A DNA stretch of 64,000 nt from Pseudoalteromonas denitrificans DSM 6059. GTDB taxonomy: Bacteria > Pseudomonadota > Gammaproteobacteria > Enterobacterales > Alteromonadaceae. This document shows, piece by piece, positions 38,440 to 47,775 of the stretch. Every line of letters starts with the position of its first letter. The stretch's first letter is position 1. The stretch is from contig NZ_FOLO01000009.1 of NCBI RefSeq assembly GCF_900112265.1, positions 86,259 through 150,258 on the forward strand, given 5' to 3'. The position numbers and the translations under genes were made by a program. The notes beneath the pieces are model-generated. The model ran no database searches. It had not been told where the DNA came from and worked only from the letters and a program-made list of their open reading frames with translations.

Positions 38440-39414
38440 GTGAACTCTAACCTTTGGCAACCCAGTGCCGATATCGAAACTTTAAAAAAGCGCGGTGAAA
38501 TAATTCGAACTATTCGCGAATTTTTTTATCAACGAAATGTCATGGAAGTTGAAACGCCCAGCTTGTCCCAGGCGAGTGTGACAGATATTCATTTAAAGAG
38601 TTTTACAACTGAATTTGTAGGCCCTAACTATAATGAAGGCTTGACCCTGTATTTACAAACATCCCCTGAATATGCAATGAAACGTTTATTGGCTGCAGGC
38701 AGTGGAGCAATCTTTCAAATTTGTAAAGCATTTAGAAATGAAGAGTCTGGAAAGCATCATAATCCCGAGTTTTCAATGTTGGAATGGTATCGCCCCGGTT
38801 TTGATCATTTTGCTTTAATGGATGAAATAGATTTATTGATTCAGTGTATTTTAAAGTGTGAACCGGCCAGTAGAATGACTTATCAAAGCGCCTTTGAAAA
38901 TATATTTAATATTAACCCTTTGACTGCATCTTTAGCTGAACTAAAAGTGCTTTGTTGTGGGCAAGGTTTTGAAAATATTGCCAATGATGAAAAAGATAAA
39001 GACACATTACTTCAATTATTATTCAGTATGGTTGTTGAACCAAAAATAGGACAAGATAAACCTTGTTTTATTTATGATTTTCCAGCTTCGCAAGCTGCGT
39101 TAGCAAAGATAAATACAGCTAACCCTTTGGTTGCTGATAGGTTTGAGTTGTATTATAAAAATATGGAATTGGCTAATGGTTTTAATGAGCTAACGGATGG
39201 GAATGAGCAATTAAAGCGTTTTGAACAAGATAATATAAAAAGAAATGATATGAGATTGGTGCAAGTGAAACCTGATCATAATTTAATAAATGCACTGAAC
39301 CATGGGATGCCACAGTGTGCTGGTGTTGCCTTAGGTATTGACCGTTTAATAATGCTCGCTTTACAAAAAAAACACATTAAACAGGTTGTCAGCTTTGCAA
39401 TTGAGAGGTCATAA
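38440..39414 (+). CDS. epmA: EF-P lysine--lysine ligase EpmA (GenX/PoxA)
   Basis: Paralogue of the class II lysyl-tRNA synthetase catalytic core that ligates beta-lysine to K34 of EF-P. It has 324 residues, close to E. coli EpmA (325). Starts with GTG ([17 protein letters not shown]). Class II motifs are visible: [72 protein letters not shown] and [14 protein letters not shown]. It lacks an anticodon-binding domain, as expected. It overlaps the convergent GDPD gene by 6 bp. Confidence 0.95.
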   Translation: MNSNLWQPSADIETLKKRGEIIRTIREFFYQRNVMEVETPSLSQASVTDIHLKSFTTEFVGPNYNEGLTLYLQTSPEYAMKRLLAAGSGAIFQICKAFRNEESGKHHNPEFSMLEWYRPGFDHFALMDEIDLLIQCILKCEPASRMTYQSAFENIFNINPLTASLAELKVLCCGQGFENIANDEKDKDTLLQLLFSMVVEPKIGQDKPCFIYDFPASQAALAKINTANPLVADRFELYYKNMELANGFNELTDGNEQLKRFEQDNIKRNDMRLVQVKPDHNLINALNHGMPQCAGVALGIDRLIMLALQKKHIKQVVSFAIERS

Positions 39415-40110
39415 ATTGAGTTGTTGTAATATGTTTTTAGTATTTGCAGGGTAATTAGTAAAAATACCATCAACCTTCAGAGTGTGCATACGTTTAATAT
39501 CTTCATATTTATCTACAGTATAACAATACACTTTTAAACCACGCTTTTTAGCATCTAAGACAAACTCATTATTGATAAAATTCATATCAATGTGAATGCT
39601 AAATGCATTCAGTTCTTGTGCAAACTGAGCGTAATTAATCGGAATACTTGATGTGAGTGCACCAATTCTTAGCCAGGGCAATTGTTGTTTTATCCACTTT
39701 AATTGATGATGATCATATGATGAAATAATCATTTTTTGTTTTGAAATGTTTCCTTGAGCTAAATTTTTTTCTAAGTTCAATTTTAATTGCTTTAAACAAG
39801 TTGTATGTTTTAGCTCAATGTTAATAATTGCTTTTGTGCCTACCCAATTAAATAAGTCTTGTAAGTTTGGGATTTTTTCTCCGTTACCAGCATCAAATTC
39901 TTTTAGTTGAGATAAAAAGTAATCGCTTACTTTTCCTTGGCCATTTGTTGTTCTGTCTAACCAAGAATCATGAATAATGACATAATCATCTTTTGCACTT
40001 TGTAAATCAACTTCGATGCCATCTACTTCAACATCTAAAGCGCCATTAATAGCACTGTGTGTATTTTCAGGGAAATTACCACTAGCACCTCTATGAGCAA
40101 ATATTTTCAT
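39409..40110 (-). CDS. Glycerophosphodiester phosphodiesterase (UgpQ-like)
   Basis: A 233-residue GDPD-family enzyme that hydrolyses deacylated phospholipid diesters to glycerol-3-phosphate and an alcohol. The signature [12 protein letters not shown], the [16 protein letters not shown] metal/phosphate region, and IINIELKH are present. The lack of a signal peptide suggests a cytoplasmic UgpQ-like role. It converges with epmA and overlaps its end by 6 bp. The next upstream gene on the same strand is a DMT transporter (19 bp). Confidence 0.92.
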   Translation of the reverse strand: MKIFAHRGASGNFPENTHSAINGALDVEVDGIEVDLQSAKDDYVIIHDSWLDRTTNGQGKVSDYFLSQLKEFDAGNGEKIPNLQDLFNWVGTKAIINIELKHTTCLKQLKLNLEKNLAQGNISKQKMIISSYDHHQLKWIKQQLPWLRIGALTSSIPINYAQFAQELNAFSIHIDMNFINNEFVLDAKKRGLKVYCYTVDKYEDIKRMHTLKVDGIFTNYPANTKNILQQLNL

Positions 40111-40129
40111 TGTTAATTAGCCTTATATT

Positions 40130-40987
40130 TTATTTTTTACTAACGGACCAAGTCTCATAAAAAGCGGCACTGACAACTAAAAAACCACCTATAATAGTCA
40201 TTAGGTTAGGTCGTTCACTTAGTAATATAAAGGATAGAATACTACCGTATAAAGGTTGTAAACAGGAAATTAATCCAGCGGTTGTTGCTGATAATTTTTG
40301 TAAACTTGAAGCAAACAATGAGTGAGGAGCTGCAGTGAAAATAATACCTACTAATAATATTAACAACCAATCTGCTTGTGTGACTTGTGAAGGAGGAACT
40401 TCAATAAATAAGCATAACATCAAGCATGCAACTAAGGTTTGATACAGCATAGTATGTGGACCTGAATAATGCACAAAATAGTTTTTATGTAATACATTGC
40501 GTAATGCAAAAAATACAGCTGATATTACACCGGTTATAATACCTAAAGTAATTTGGTTGCCAAAATTTGCTTCAGGGATTAATAAATAGATGCCAAAAAT
40601 AACGATGAATGCAATAACTAAGTCTTTTAATTTGGGATATGTTTTATTAAATAAAGGCTCTAAAAAAACGGTAAAAACGGGGTAAGTAAAAAAAGCAATA
40701 ATACCGACAGTCACTCCTGCCATTTGCATTGCTGCAAAATAAGTGACCCAATGTGCACCAACAACAATACCTAATAATATGGCTGTCGCATAATCTCTTT
40801 TATTCTCTAATTTTATTTTTTTTTTGGTTAAATATAGCAATACAAATAAAGTAATAGCTGCAATACCAGTTCGATAAACCGTAATATCTAAAGCGGGTAA
40901 TGCAATTAATTTTGAAAATAGTGCTGTACCGCCAAATAAAAATACTGCGATATGTAAATAAAGTAAACTTTGACTATGTGATTGCAT
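40130..40987 (-). CDS. EamA/DMT superfamily transporter
   Basis: A 285-residue protein with about ten membrane helices arranged as two EamA repeats (repeat 1 from about 10, repeat 2 from about 150; note LPALDITVYRTGIAAIT and TTAGLISCLQPLYGSILSFILLSERPN). Drug/metabolite transporters of this type export amino acids or metabolites; the substrate cannot be named. It lies immediately upstream of the GDPD gene on the same strand, so they are probably co-transcribed. Confidence 0.85.
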   Translation of the reverse strand: MQSHSQSLLYLHIAVFLFGGTALFSKLIALPALDITVYRTGIAAITLFVLLYLTKKKIKLENKRDYATAILLGIVVGAHWVTYFAAMQMAGVTVGIIAFFTYPVFTVFLEPLFNKTYPKLKDLVIAFIVIFGIYLLIPEANFGNQITLGIITGVISAVFFALRNVLHKNYFVHYSGPHTMLYQTLVACLMLCLFIEVPPSQVTQADWLLILLVGIIFTAAPHSLFASSLQKLSATTAGLISCLQPLYGSILSFILLSERPNLMTIIGGFLVVSAAFYETWSVSKK

Positions 40988-41185
40988 TTTATATTTTATA
41001 TTTTTTTCTTATAGTATTTAACTCTAATTTACATAACAAGCTGTTTAGTCTGCTTTATTTAGATTTAATATCTTAGCTAAGTAATAAAAGAAGATAAACA
41101 AGATGTAAAGCAAAAGTTTTATAGGAAGTAACAAAAATGATTTAATCAAGATAGAAGGTTTTTTAAGAATAGATTAGATGGATAG

Positions 41186-41261
41186 TGGTGGAGCTATGCG
41201 GGATCGAACCGCAGACCTCCTGCGTGCAAGGCAGGCGCTCTCCCAGCTGAGCTATAACCCC
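41186..41261 (-). tRNA. tRNA-Ala (anticodon UGC)
   Basis: A 76-nt tRNA with encoded CCA. On the minus strand it starts GGGGTTATAGCTCAGC and ends GGTTCGATCCCGCAT...ACCA, with the anticodon loop CTTGCAC (anticodon TGC). The acceptor stem carries the G3-U70 wobble pair, the main identity element for alanyl-tRNA synthetase. Confidence 0.97.
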
Positions 41262-41303
41262 ATATCCATCATTCAAGGTTCTGGTTGCCTTGAATCGGTG
41301 CGT

Positions 41304-41332
41304 ACTTTAAGTTTATTCTGCTATACGGTCAA
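41304..41332 (-). promoter_or_regulatory. Predicted promoter of tRNA-Ala
   Basis: On the minus strand TTGACC (41332-41327) and TAAAGT (41309-41304) with 17-bp spacing, about 43 bp upstream of the tRNA. The leader also holds an 8-bp inverted repeat (ATTCAAGG/CCTTGAAT, 41271-41294). Confidence 0.6.
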
Positions 41333-41600
41333 GTCATTTTTGTTTTTTTTATTTAAGTGGGGGAAAATAAAACAAACGTTGAGTTTTAGGTACGGTTTGT
41401 TTATATATGAGGTGGATATATCAAAAAAGTAAGTGTACTTGAGAGGCTGGTAAAATAGAGTACTTAAATAATATCATTGGCTGAATAACAATTTGTTTGC
41501 TTGGGTTTTAGTGAGTTTAAGTTTTAGATCATTGAATCATATTGCGCTTAAGGTTAATCTAATTTATCTAGATTGAAGTTATCAAATAAGGAGTGAGATA
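41333..41600. other. Gene-free stretch between tRNA-Ala promoter and lipoprotein gene
   Basis: About 270 bp, A/T-rich, with no recognisable gene or repeat. It presumably carries the promoter of the lipoprotein gene starting at 41601 (AAGGAG ribosome-binding site at 41589-41594). Confidence 0.5.
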
Positions 41601-41987
41601 ATGCGAGTAAGTTTGATTATGATTGTATTAGTTGTTTTATCTGGTTGTGCAAGTAATGTGGTCGAACCTGCATTTGAAATTAATAATCAAAAATTTACGA
41701 GTTCAATGGTTAATAATCAAAAACTATTCTCTTATATTGTTTCAGTTAAACCCTCAAGTTCATCTAACTTAACCCCAACAAAAAAAATGTCTCGTAGTAA
41801 ATATAAAAAGTTATTATTAAGTGAAAGTTTTAGTGACTCAGGAGAGCTAAAATTAGAGTTAGAAGATAAAGCGGCACAAATGTTAGAGCAAGAGTTAAAA
41901 GATAGGCGGTATTGTTCTCAACAACATTCTATCGATAATGTCTTATGGAGAGATTTTAGTGTTAAGTTGTCTGGTCGTTGTCGATGA
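41601..41987 (+). CDS. Hypothetical lipoprotein
   Basis: A 128-residue protein with a signal peptide and lipobox (VVLSGC, Cys at about 16). No family recognised. The mature part has a Lys-rich middle (KKMSRSKYKKLLL), an acidic helical stretch (LKLELEDKAAQMLEQELKDRRY) and two late cysteines (YCSQQ, SGRCR) that could form a disulphide. It ends 16 bp from the convergent MFS gene. Confidence 0.65.
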   Translation: MRVSLIMIVLVVLSGCASNVVEPAFEINNQKFTSSMVNNQKLFSYIVSVKPSSSSNLTPTKKMSRSKYKKLLLSESFSDSGELKLELEDKAAQMLEQELKDRRYCSQQHSIDNVLWRDFSVKLSGRCR

Positions 41988-42003
41988 TTTATCCAATTAA
42001 AAA

Positions 42004-43140
42004 TTATAGTGTTAATTTTGCGCTTCTTTTACCAGAGTATACTAAAGCTAATCCTATTAAGCACATTAGTAGAATGCTGATAAAAAAAACTATTTTTCCT
42101 GAGCTTTGGTAAACTAACCCAGGTAAAAAAGATCCTAAAGCACCTCCTGAATAATAAAATGAAACATATACTCCATTGGTGACACTAGATGGGGCTGGGC
42201 TAATTTTATTTACTAGCGGTGCTGCAATTGAATGGATCATAAACATAGATGCACAAAATACTGAAAAAGCAGAAAAAAATAAAACAAAGTGATTTGGTAT
42301 CATTAAAATAATTGATACACAATAGATTGAAAAGATAATACTAAGCAGCTTAAAAGGTTCATTACAATGCTTAACACATAAAGGGGTTACCATGGAGGCA
42401 ACGGCTCCAATCAAATAACCTATATATACTAAGCCTATATTAGCTGTACTTTGCATATTAAAGTCATTTTTTAAAATGAATGGTAAGTAATTTAATACTG
42501 CTGAAAAGCAAAAAAACATACAAAAAATAGCTGTGTAAATTTTAAATAAACCTGGTTGTTTTAACTCTTTTAATTGTGAAAGAGCAGAATGGTTAGATGT
42601 GTTTTTTGTCTTGCTCTCTACTTTGATAAAAAAAGAAAGGCTGATTAAGCCAATTGATATAATCCAATAAAAACTCTGCCAATTCAAAAACTCTGTAAAA
42701 CTTGCTGCTAATAATCGTCCAAAAAAACCACCTAAAATAGTACTGCCTATATAAGTAGTCATATTTTTTTGTAGTTGATTATTTTTGTATGTTTCCCCTA
42801 TATAGCTCGTCATGGCTGTTAAAGCTGCAGGTAATAACAAGCCTTGGATGATGCGACATATTAAGAGTAATTCAAAACTATTAATAAAAGGGAATATCAG
42901 ACAAGATATGGCTAATAACATCATAGTTAAGCGTAATATTTTTAAAGGATTCAAATTTTGTAACAATAGGCCATATAATAAAGGAGCAATAGCCAAAGGC
43001 ACCATAGTGGCTGTCATTAAGCTGCCTGCTGTTGCTGGGCTAATATTAAATTGTGAAGCAAAAATAGGTAAAAGTGGTTGTGGTGCGTAAAGCACAAAAA
43101 AAATGAAAATAGAACAGCTTAATAGGTGAATAAAATGCAT
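42004..43140 (-). CDS. MFS transporter
   Basis: A 378-residue major facilitator superfamily permease with about 12 hydrophobic segments. The N-terminal half reads FFVLYAPQPLLPIFASQFNIS, typical of the YnfM-type arabinose/drug exporter group, with the intracellular loop after helix 2 (LLLQNLNPLKILRL). The two halves are joined by the loop KVESKTKNTSNHSAL. Substrate unknown. It is near the aldolase/dehydratase pair but on the opposite strand. Confidence 0.85.
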   Translation of the reverse strand: MHFIHLLSCSIFIFFVLYAPQPLLPIFASQFNISPATAGSLMTATMVPLAIAPLLYGLLLQNLNPLKILRLTMMLLAISCLIFPFINSFELLLICRIIQGLLLPAALTAMTSYIGETYKNNQLQKNMTTYIGSTILGGFFGRLLAASFTEFLNWQSFYWIISIGLISLSFFIKVESKTKNTSNHSALSQLKELKQPGLFKIYTAIFCMFFCFSAVLNYLPFILKNDFNMQSTANIGLVYIGYLIGAVASMVTPLCVKHCNEPFKLLSIIFSIYCVSIILMIPNHFVLFFSAFSVFCASMFMIHSIAAPLVNKISPAPSSVTNGVYVSFYYSGGALGSFLPGLVYQSSGKIVFFISILLMCLIGLALVYSGKRSAKLTL

Positions 43141-43271
43141 AGGTGAAGCTAATTTAATGAAGCGATTAAATTTGTGATAATTTTAATCCTTTAAAATTTC
43201 AATACAAGGCTTTTAATTCATTTAAAGGGTCATTAAAATAAAGTTATTCTATCTCTAAGAGCATGATGATC

Positions 43272-43811
43272 ATGGGTTCATTACAAGACCAATTATTAAA
43301 ATCAGGTTTAACCACCGAACATAAAATGAAAGTGGCTAAAACAACTAAACGTAAACAACAAAAAAAGAAAAAGAAAGGCGCAAGTAGTAACCCGAGTGAT
43401 TTACAAAAGCATATTGAAAAAAATAAACTTGAACAACAGCAAAAAGCTGAACAATTAAATTTAACAAAACAAGCAGAGCAAAAAGTAAAGGAAGATGTTG
43501 CACGTGTTAAACAAATTTTGCAGCATCACAATCAATCTGAAATTAAAGGGGAGTTAACATTTAATTTCACCTATGAAAATAAAATTAAAGATCTTGATGT
43601 AAATGAAGCGACACAAAAAGCGTTAGCAAAAGGGCGTTTAGCAATTTGTGTTCTTGAAGGTATCTTTTATGTTTTAAATGATGAACCTGCCCGTAAAATT
43701 GCAGAAGTTGATGAAAAATACATTGTATTGCATGCTGAACCAGAAGATAAAGAAAAAGATAATGATGACCCATACTCTGATTTTGAAATACCAGATGATT
43801 TAACTTGGTAA
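43272..43811 (+). CDS. yaiL: DUF2058 (YaiL-like) nucleoprotein-like protein
   Basis: A 179-residue protein of the DUF2058/YaiL family. It begins MGSLQDQLLKSGL, has the highly basic KRKQQKKKKK segment, a charged helical middle, and the conserved end LTFNFTYENKIKDL ... DDPYSDFEIPDDLTW. The ATG at 43272 is 10 nt after AAGAG and gives the family start; earlier ATGs at 43263 and 43266 are alternatives. Function is not established. A strong terminator follows. Confidence 0.88.
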   Translation: MGSLQDQLLKSGLTTEHKMKVAKTTKRKQQKKKKKGASSNPSDLQKHIEKNKLEQQQKAEQLNLTKQAEQKVKEDVARVKQILQHHNQSEIKGELTFNFTYENKIKDLDVNEATQKALAKGRLAICVLEGIFYVLNDEPARKIAEVDEKYIVLHAEPEDKEKDNDDPYSDFEIPDDLTW

Positions 43812-43814
43812 TTA

Positions 43815-43846
43815 TAATAAAAAAGTCGCATTATGCGACTTTTTTA
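43815..43846 (+). terminator. Rho-independent terminator after yaiL
   Basis: AAAGTCGCA-TTA-TGCGACTTT is a 9-bp stem with a 3-nt loop followed by TTT, just past the stop codon. Confidence 0.88.
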
Positions 43847-43946
43847 TTTTAGGTTATTGTAACATTTACAGGCATGTTTTAGACTTCTAAACATCTGCTG
43901 TTGGTTTAATCTGACAATTTAAAAAATTTCAATGAGAGAGCTGCAC

Positions 43947-44714
43947 ATGTTTGAATTACCTATTTTAGATTTACAAGATAAAGTCTCAGAAGAAGAGTGG
44001 CAATTACGAATTGATTTGGCCGCTTGTTACCGTCTAGCTTATTCTTACGGTTGGGATGATACTATTTATACGCATATTTCCGCTCGTTTACCTGGAAAAA
44101 ATGAGTATTTAGTTAATGCTTTTGGTCTTGCATTTGATGAAATAACGGCTTCTAATTTAGTTAAAGTTAATTTGCAGGGAGAAGTTTTAGATAACTCCCC
44201 GTTTCAAATTAATCCTGCGGGTTTTACTATTCATAGCGCAATTCATGAAGTGCGCGAAGATGCGCATTGTGTGATCCACTTACATACTAATGAAACAATT
44301 GTAGTCTCTAGTTTGGAAGAAGGCTTACAGCCAATTTGTCAGCATGCGATGTTTCCACTAAATTCTCTGGCATATCATAAGTATGAAGGTTTGGCAGTTA
44401 ATTCGGATGAAAAAATCCGTTTACAACAAGATTTAGGAAGTGCGCATACGTTAATGTTGCCAAACCATGGTGCATTAACACTAGGGCCTAGTGTAGGCGA
44501 AGCTTTTATGCGTTGGGCTGATTTACAGCGTGCATGTGAAGTGCAAGTAATGGCTTTGTCTACTGAAAAACCGCTTATACCTATTGCACAAAAGGTTTTA
44601 GATACAGTTAAAATTCAGCAAAATAAAGTTCATACTGGTAGCACTGGGGGGCAAGTATCTTGGCCTGCTATGCTGCGTAAGGCGTATCGCTTAGATCCTA
44701 GCTTTGCAAAGTGA
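43947..44714 (+). CDS. Class II aldolase/adducin family protein
   Basis: A 255-residue protein of the class II aldolase/adducin family, which includes fuculose- and ribulose-phosphate aldolases/epimerases and sugar-acid decarboxylases. The start at 43947 was chosen because GAGAG lies 6 nt upstream. The zinc-binding pair HLHTNET and the later NHGALTLG histidine are in place, as is the glycine-rich DDTIYTHISARLP segment. The substrate cannot be told. It is followed 24 bp later by a DgoD-like dehydratase, suggesting a shared sugar-acid pathway. Confidence 0.82.
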   Translation: MFELPILDLQDKVSEEEWQLRIDLAACYRLAYSYGWDDTIYTHISARLPGKNEYLVNAFGLAFDEITASNLVKVNLQGEVLDNSPFQINPAGFTIHSAIHEVREDAHCVIHLHTNETIVVSSLEEGLQPICQHAMFPLNSLAYHKYEGLAVNSDEKIRLQQDLGSAHTLMLPNHGALTLGPSVGEAFMRWADLQRACEVQVMALSTEKPLIPIAQKVLDTVKIQQNKVHTGSTGGQVSWPAMLRKAYRLDPSFAK

Positions 44715-44738
44715 TAATCTAATTTTATAGGAAATACA

Positions 44739-45914
44739 ATGAAAGTAACTCGCGTCGAAGTGTTTGATATCCATTGTCCAGATAGACCCGCTTGGACACC
44801 TGTTTTTGTTCGTATCCATACTGATGAAGGGATCTCTGGAGTGGGTGAGGCAGGCCTAGCTTATGATTTAGGGCACAGTGCAGCAGCAGCTATGATCAAA
44901 GAAATGGCTGAAGCTTTTCTGATTGGTCATGACCCATTTCAAACTGAAAAATTATGGTCTCGAATGTTACGTGAAAGCTTTTGGGGTTTAGGTGGTGGGC
45001 CAGTCGTTTATGCTGCTATGAGTGCTATTGATACTGCTTTATGGGACATAAAAGGCAAAACCCTTGGTTTACCCGTTTATCAATTGTTAGGTGGTAAAGT
45101 TAACGATAAATTAAGAACTTATGCATCACAACTACAATTTGATTGGGATGATGAGTTTAAAGCTTTAGTGCATCCAGAACAATATGCCGAAGCTGCACTA
45201 AAAGCGATTGCACAAGGATATGATGCTGTAAAAGTTGACCCTATTATGTATAACAAAAATGGTGATACGTATTACGATCGTACAAAAATCATTGATCGTA
45301 GTGAAATGAAATTATACCGTGCACGTATGCAAGCGATTCGTGATGCGGTTGGTGATGAAGTTGATATCATTTTTGAATGTCATAGCTTACCGGGTGCAAC
45401 GACAGCGATTCAGTTAGGTAAAATAGCTGAAGAATTTGATTGTATGTTCTATGAAGAACCTGTGAATTATTTAAACCATTCTTTACATGCTAAAGTGGCC
45501 GATAAAGTTAACGTACCTATTGCCGGTGGTGAACGTTTATACCATAGATGGGATGTACGTCCATATTTTGAAGATCAAAGCATCGATGTTTTACAGCCTG
45601 ATATTGGATTATGTGGTGGGTTTACCGAAACTAAAAAAGTATGTGACTATGCCGATACTTTCGATATTCGCATCCAAGCCCACGTATGTGGTGGCCCAAT
45701 TGCAACCGCAGCTTCTTTGCATCTAGAAACTGCGATACCTAACTTTTTAATTCATGAACACCATACTTATGCGATTAAAAAGTGGAATCGTGAATTATGT
45801 TTGCAAGATCCACAACCTAAAAATGGTTTTTTTGAAGTATCAGAAGAACCAGGTATTGGCATTGAACTTAATGACGAAGTAGTGATGCGTTCTCAAAGAG
45901 TTGAAATTAAATAA
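44739..45914 (+). CDS. Enolase-superfamily sugar-acid dehydratase, DgoD/ManD-like
   Basis: A 391-residue member of the mandelate racemase/muconate lactonising group. Metal and catalytic residues follow the spacing of D-galactonate dehydratase DgoD: first ligand E213 with H215 two residues later, E239, E265, and the catalytic H315 (QAHVCGGP). The first ligand is Glu where DgoD has Asp. The K165-x-D167 pair, the RWD after the third ligand and the DIGLCGGFTET segment also fit. A galactonate- or mannonate-type dehydratase is the best guess; the substrate is unproven. It is coupled to the aldolase gene and 26 bp upstream of ampD. Confidence 0.8.
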   Translation: MKVTRVEVFDIHCPDRPAWTPVFVRIHTDEGISGVGEAGLAYDLGHSAAAAMIKEMAEAFLIGHDPFQTEKLWSRMLRESFWGLGGGPVVYAAMSAIDTALWDIKGKTLGLPVYQLLGGKVNDKLRTYASQLQFDWDDEFKALVHPEQYAEAALKAIAQGYDAVKVDPIMYNKNGDTYYDRTKIIDRSEMKLYRARMQAIRDAVGDEVDIIFECHSLPGATTAIQLGKIAEEFDCMFYEEPVNYLNHSLHAKVADKVNVPIAGGERLYHRWDVRPYFEDQSIDVLQPDIGLCGGFTETKKVCDYADTFDIRIQAHVCGGPIATAASLHLETAIPNFLIHEHHTYAIKKWNRELCLQDPQPKNGFFEVSEEPGIGIELNDEVVMRSQRVEIK

Positions 45915-45940
45915 TTTAATTGTAATAAATCAGGTTTAAT

Positions 45941-46501
45941 ATGAAAAATTGCTCTATTTCAAATGATTGTTTAAATAACGTGGTTTTTCATACTTCACCT
46001 CATTTTAATGAAAGGCCAGAAGGCACTGAAATTTCACTTTTGGTTATTCATAATATTTCATTGCCTGCTGGTGAATTTGGTACTTGTTATATTGATGATT
46101 TATTTTTGGGGCAGCTTGATTGTGAAGCCGATACAAGTTTTATTGATTTAAAAGGTTTGCAGGTATCAGCGCATTGTTTGATAAAACGCTGTGGTGAAGT
46201 CATACAGTATGTTCCTTTTAATAAAAGAGCATGGCATGCAGGTGTTTCGAGTTACCAAGGTTTAACAGGGTGCAATGACTTTAGTATCGGTATAGAGTTG
46301 GAAGGTACCGATACAGTTGAATATACTTCAATGCAGTATCAATCACTTAGCACTATAGCAAAAACCTTAATAAAGCATTATCCTAAGCTAACAAAAGAGC
46401 GTATTCTTGGCCATCAAGACATTGCTCCTGGACGAAAAACGGATCCTGGTGAAAGTTTTGATTGGTCATATTTTAATAAGTTATTAAATTTAGAATCTTA
46501 G
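45941..46501 (+). CDS. ampD: 1,6-anhydro-N-acetylmuramyl-L-alanine amidase AmpD
   Basis: Cytoplasmic zinc amidase of peptidoglycan recycling that releases the stem peptide from anhydro-muropeptides. It has 186 residues. Zinc ligands are visible in VIHNISLP (first histidine), and GHQDIAPGRKTDPGESFDW holds the rest with the catalytic region. AWHAGVSSYQG and CNDFSIGIELEG are also conserved. It is followed by ampE, as in E. coli. Its loss raises ampC expression in species that carry ampR/ampC, but neither is in this window. Confidence 0.95.
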   Translation: MKNCSISNDCLNNVVFHTSPHFNERPEGTEISLLVIHNISLPAGEFGTCYIDDLFLGQLDCEADTSFIDLKGLQVSAHCLIKRCGEVIQYVPFNKRAWHAGVSSYQGLTGCNDFSIGIELEGTDTVEYTSMQYQSLSTIAKTLIKHYPKLTKERILGHQDIAPGRKTDPGESFDWSYFNKLLNLES

Positions 46502-46517
46502 TATTTTCGGGTGAGCC

Positions 46518-47438
46518 ATGACTTTAATTTCCATATTAATTGCTTTAATTATTGAGCGTTTAGATGCAAAAGGCCGTTATTGGCAAATGCACTTATATGC
46601 GAGTAAATATTTAAATTTTTCTACATCTGATTCATTTTTAGCTAACTCAGTAGTTAAGTCATTATTAAGTAAAGAAATTGGATTTTTGATCTGGTTGGTT
46701 ATTCCAGCTGCTTTAGTGGGGTTTATTTATACTTTATTTGATTTTGTATTATTTCAATTAATTATTAATATAGTGGTTTTGTTAGTTTGCATTGGCTGTA
46801 TTTATTTAAGAGAAAAGTATAAAGGTTATTTGAATGCGATGCAGCGCCAAGATGATGAAGCTGCAACTTTATATGCATTACAATTAGGGCAAAAGAAAAC
46901 AGAGCAACAACTAAATGGTGAAACTTTAGGCCAAACCTTGGCATGGATAAATTTTAGATTTTATTGTGCAGTATTATTTTGGTTTGTTGTTTTAGGGCCT
47001 GCAGGTGCTGTTTTTTATGCTTTAGTGCGTACTTATGCTGATTTAGTACGAAAAGATATTGAAGCAAAAGAAGATAATAACGATGATGTTCTTGAAGCAA
47101 AGCCGAAAGTATTTGAACATTCAATATCGCAATATCATAAAGTATTACAGTCTCTGCTATTTTGGCTTGATTGGCTTCCTGCTCGTATTGCCAGTTTAGG
47201 GTATTTAATCATTGGTAATTTTAATAAAGGCACTACGTGTTGGTTGAAGTTTTTATTAAACTTCAAAGTAAGCAATCGAAAAGTAGTAACTCATACCGCC
47301 CTTGCTGCCGAACAAGTTGAGCAAAAACACTTAGGCTGTACTTTTGAAGCTAAGTGTATGGTAAAACTTGTTAAGCGTAATATTTTTCTATTTTTAGCCT
47401 TAACTGCTTTATTGACCTTATTTGCTGATTTACCTTAA
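46518..47438 (+). CDS. ampE: Regulatory signalling modulator AmpE
   Basis: A 306-residue inner-membrane protein matching AmpE: it starts MTLISILIALIIERLD, has an early WQMHLY, about four membrane segments, and the GPAGAVFYALVRTYADL segment in the second half. AmpE has CbiB/CobD-like homology and is thought to act in cell-wall signalling with AmpD. A terminator follows, then the pdhR locus. Confidence 0.9.
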   Translation: MTLISILIALIIERLDAKGRYWQMHLYASKYLNFSTSDSFLANSVVKSLLSKEIGFLIWLVIPAALVGFIYTLFDFVLFQLIINIVVLLVCIGCIYLREKYKGYLNAMQRQDDEAATLYALQLGQKKTEQQLNGETLGQTLAWINFRFYCAVLFWFVVLGPAGAVFYALVRTYADLVRKDIEAKEDNNDDVLEAKPKVFEHSISQYHKVLQSLLFWLDWLPARIASLGYLIIGNFNKGTTCWLKFLLNFKVSNRKVVTHTALAAEQVEQKHLGCTFEAKCMVKLVKRNIFLFLALTALLTLFADLP

Positions 47439-47457
47439 TAAGTATCGTTATTGATAA

Positions 47458-47490
47458 TGAAAAAAGCTTGCCTATGTGCAAGCTTTTTTC
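47458..47490 (+). terminator. Rho-independent terminator after ampE
   Basis: AAAAAGCTTGC-CTATGT-GCAAGCTTTTT, an 11-bp stem with T-run, 20 bp past the ampE stop. Confidence 0.9.
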
Positions 47491-47573
47491 ATTTTTGATG
47501 TAATAAATGGTGATAGTCAGAAAGCGTTTTTATTTAGGGTGGGGGTGATATCAACTTTATTAACGCCTTTTAT

Positions 47574-47584
47574 TGGTCAGACCA
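47574..47584. promoter_or_regulatory. Second GntR/PdhR-like half-conserved site
   Basis: TGGTCAGACCA is a perfect 11-bp palindrome with the TGGT/ACCA ends of PdhR boxes, about 150 bp upstream of the main box. It could be a distal PdhR site; the spacing of the halves is shorter than consensus. Confidence 0.35.
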
Positions 47585-47726
47585 CTTAGCTTTTTAATAT
47601 TTTTTCTTTCTTTTCTATTTATAGTTTCCATAATTTACCTTTTATTGATCTAGATCTCGCTAAATTATGGGCGTTGGTCTAGCTAACTTTGACTATATGC
47701 ACTATTTTTGTTAATTTATGCAAAAT

Positions 47727-47745
47727 AATTTGGTATGACCAATTT
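47727..47745. promoter_or_regulatory. PdhR operator upstream of pdhR
   Basis: AATTTGGTATGACCAATTT contains the exact E. coli PdhR core TTGGTATGACCAAT. It is centred about 40 bp upstream of the pdhR ATG, so PdhR very probably represses its own operon when pyruvate is low. Confidence 0.88.
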
Positions 47746-47775
47746 ACCGTTAGGGTTTAGGTACTATTTTTAACC

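Noticed and set aside
41178..41432. ORF covering the tRNA-Ala on the plus strand
   Set aside because: The tRNA is perfect on the minus strand; ORFs across tRNAs are common artefacts.
42004..46501. A beta-lactamase induction cluster around ampD-ampE
   Set aside because: No ampR, ampC or ampG is present in the window; the MFS gene shows no AmpG features.
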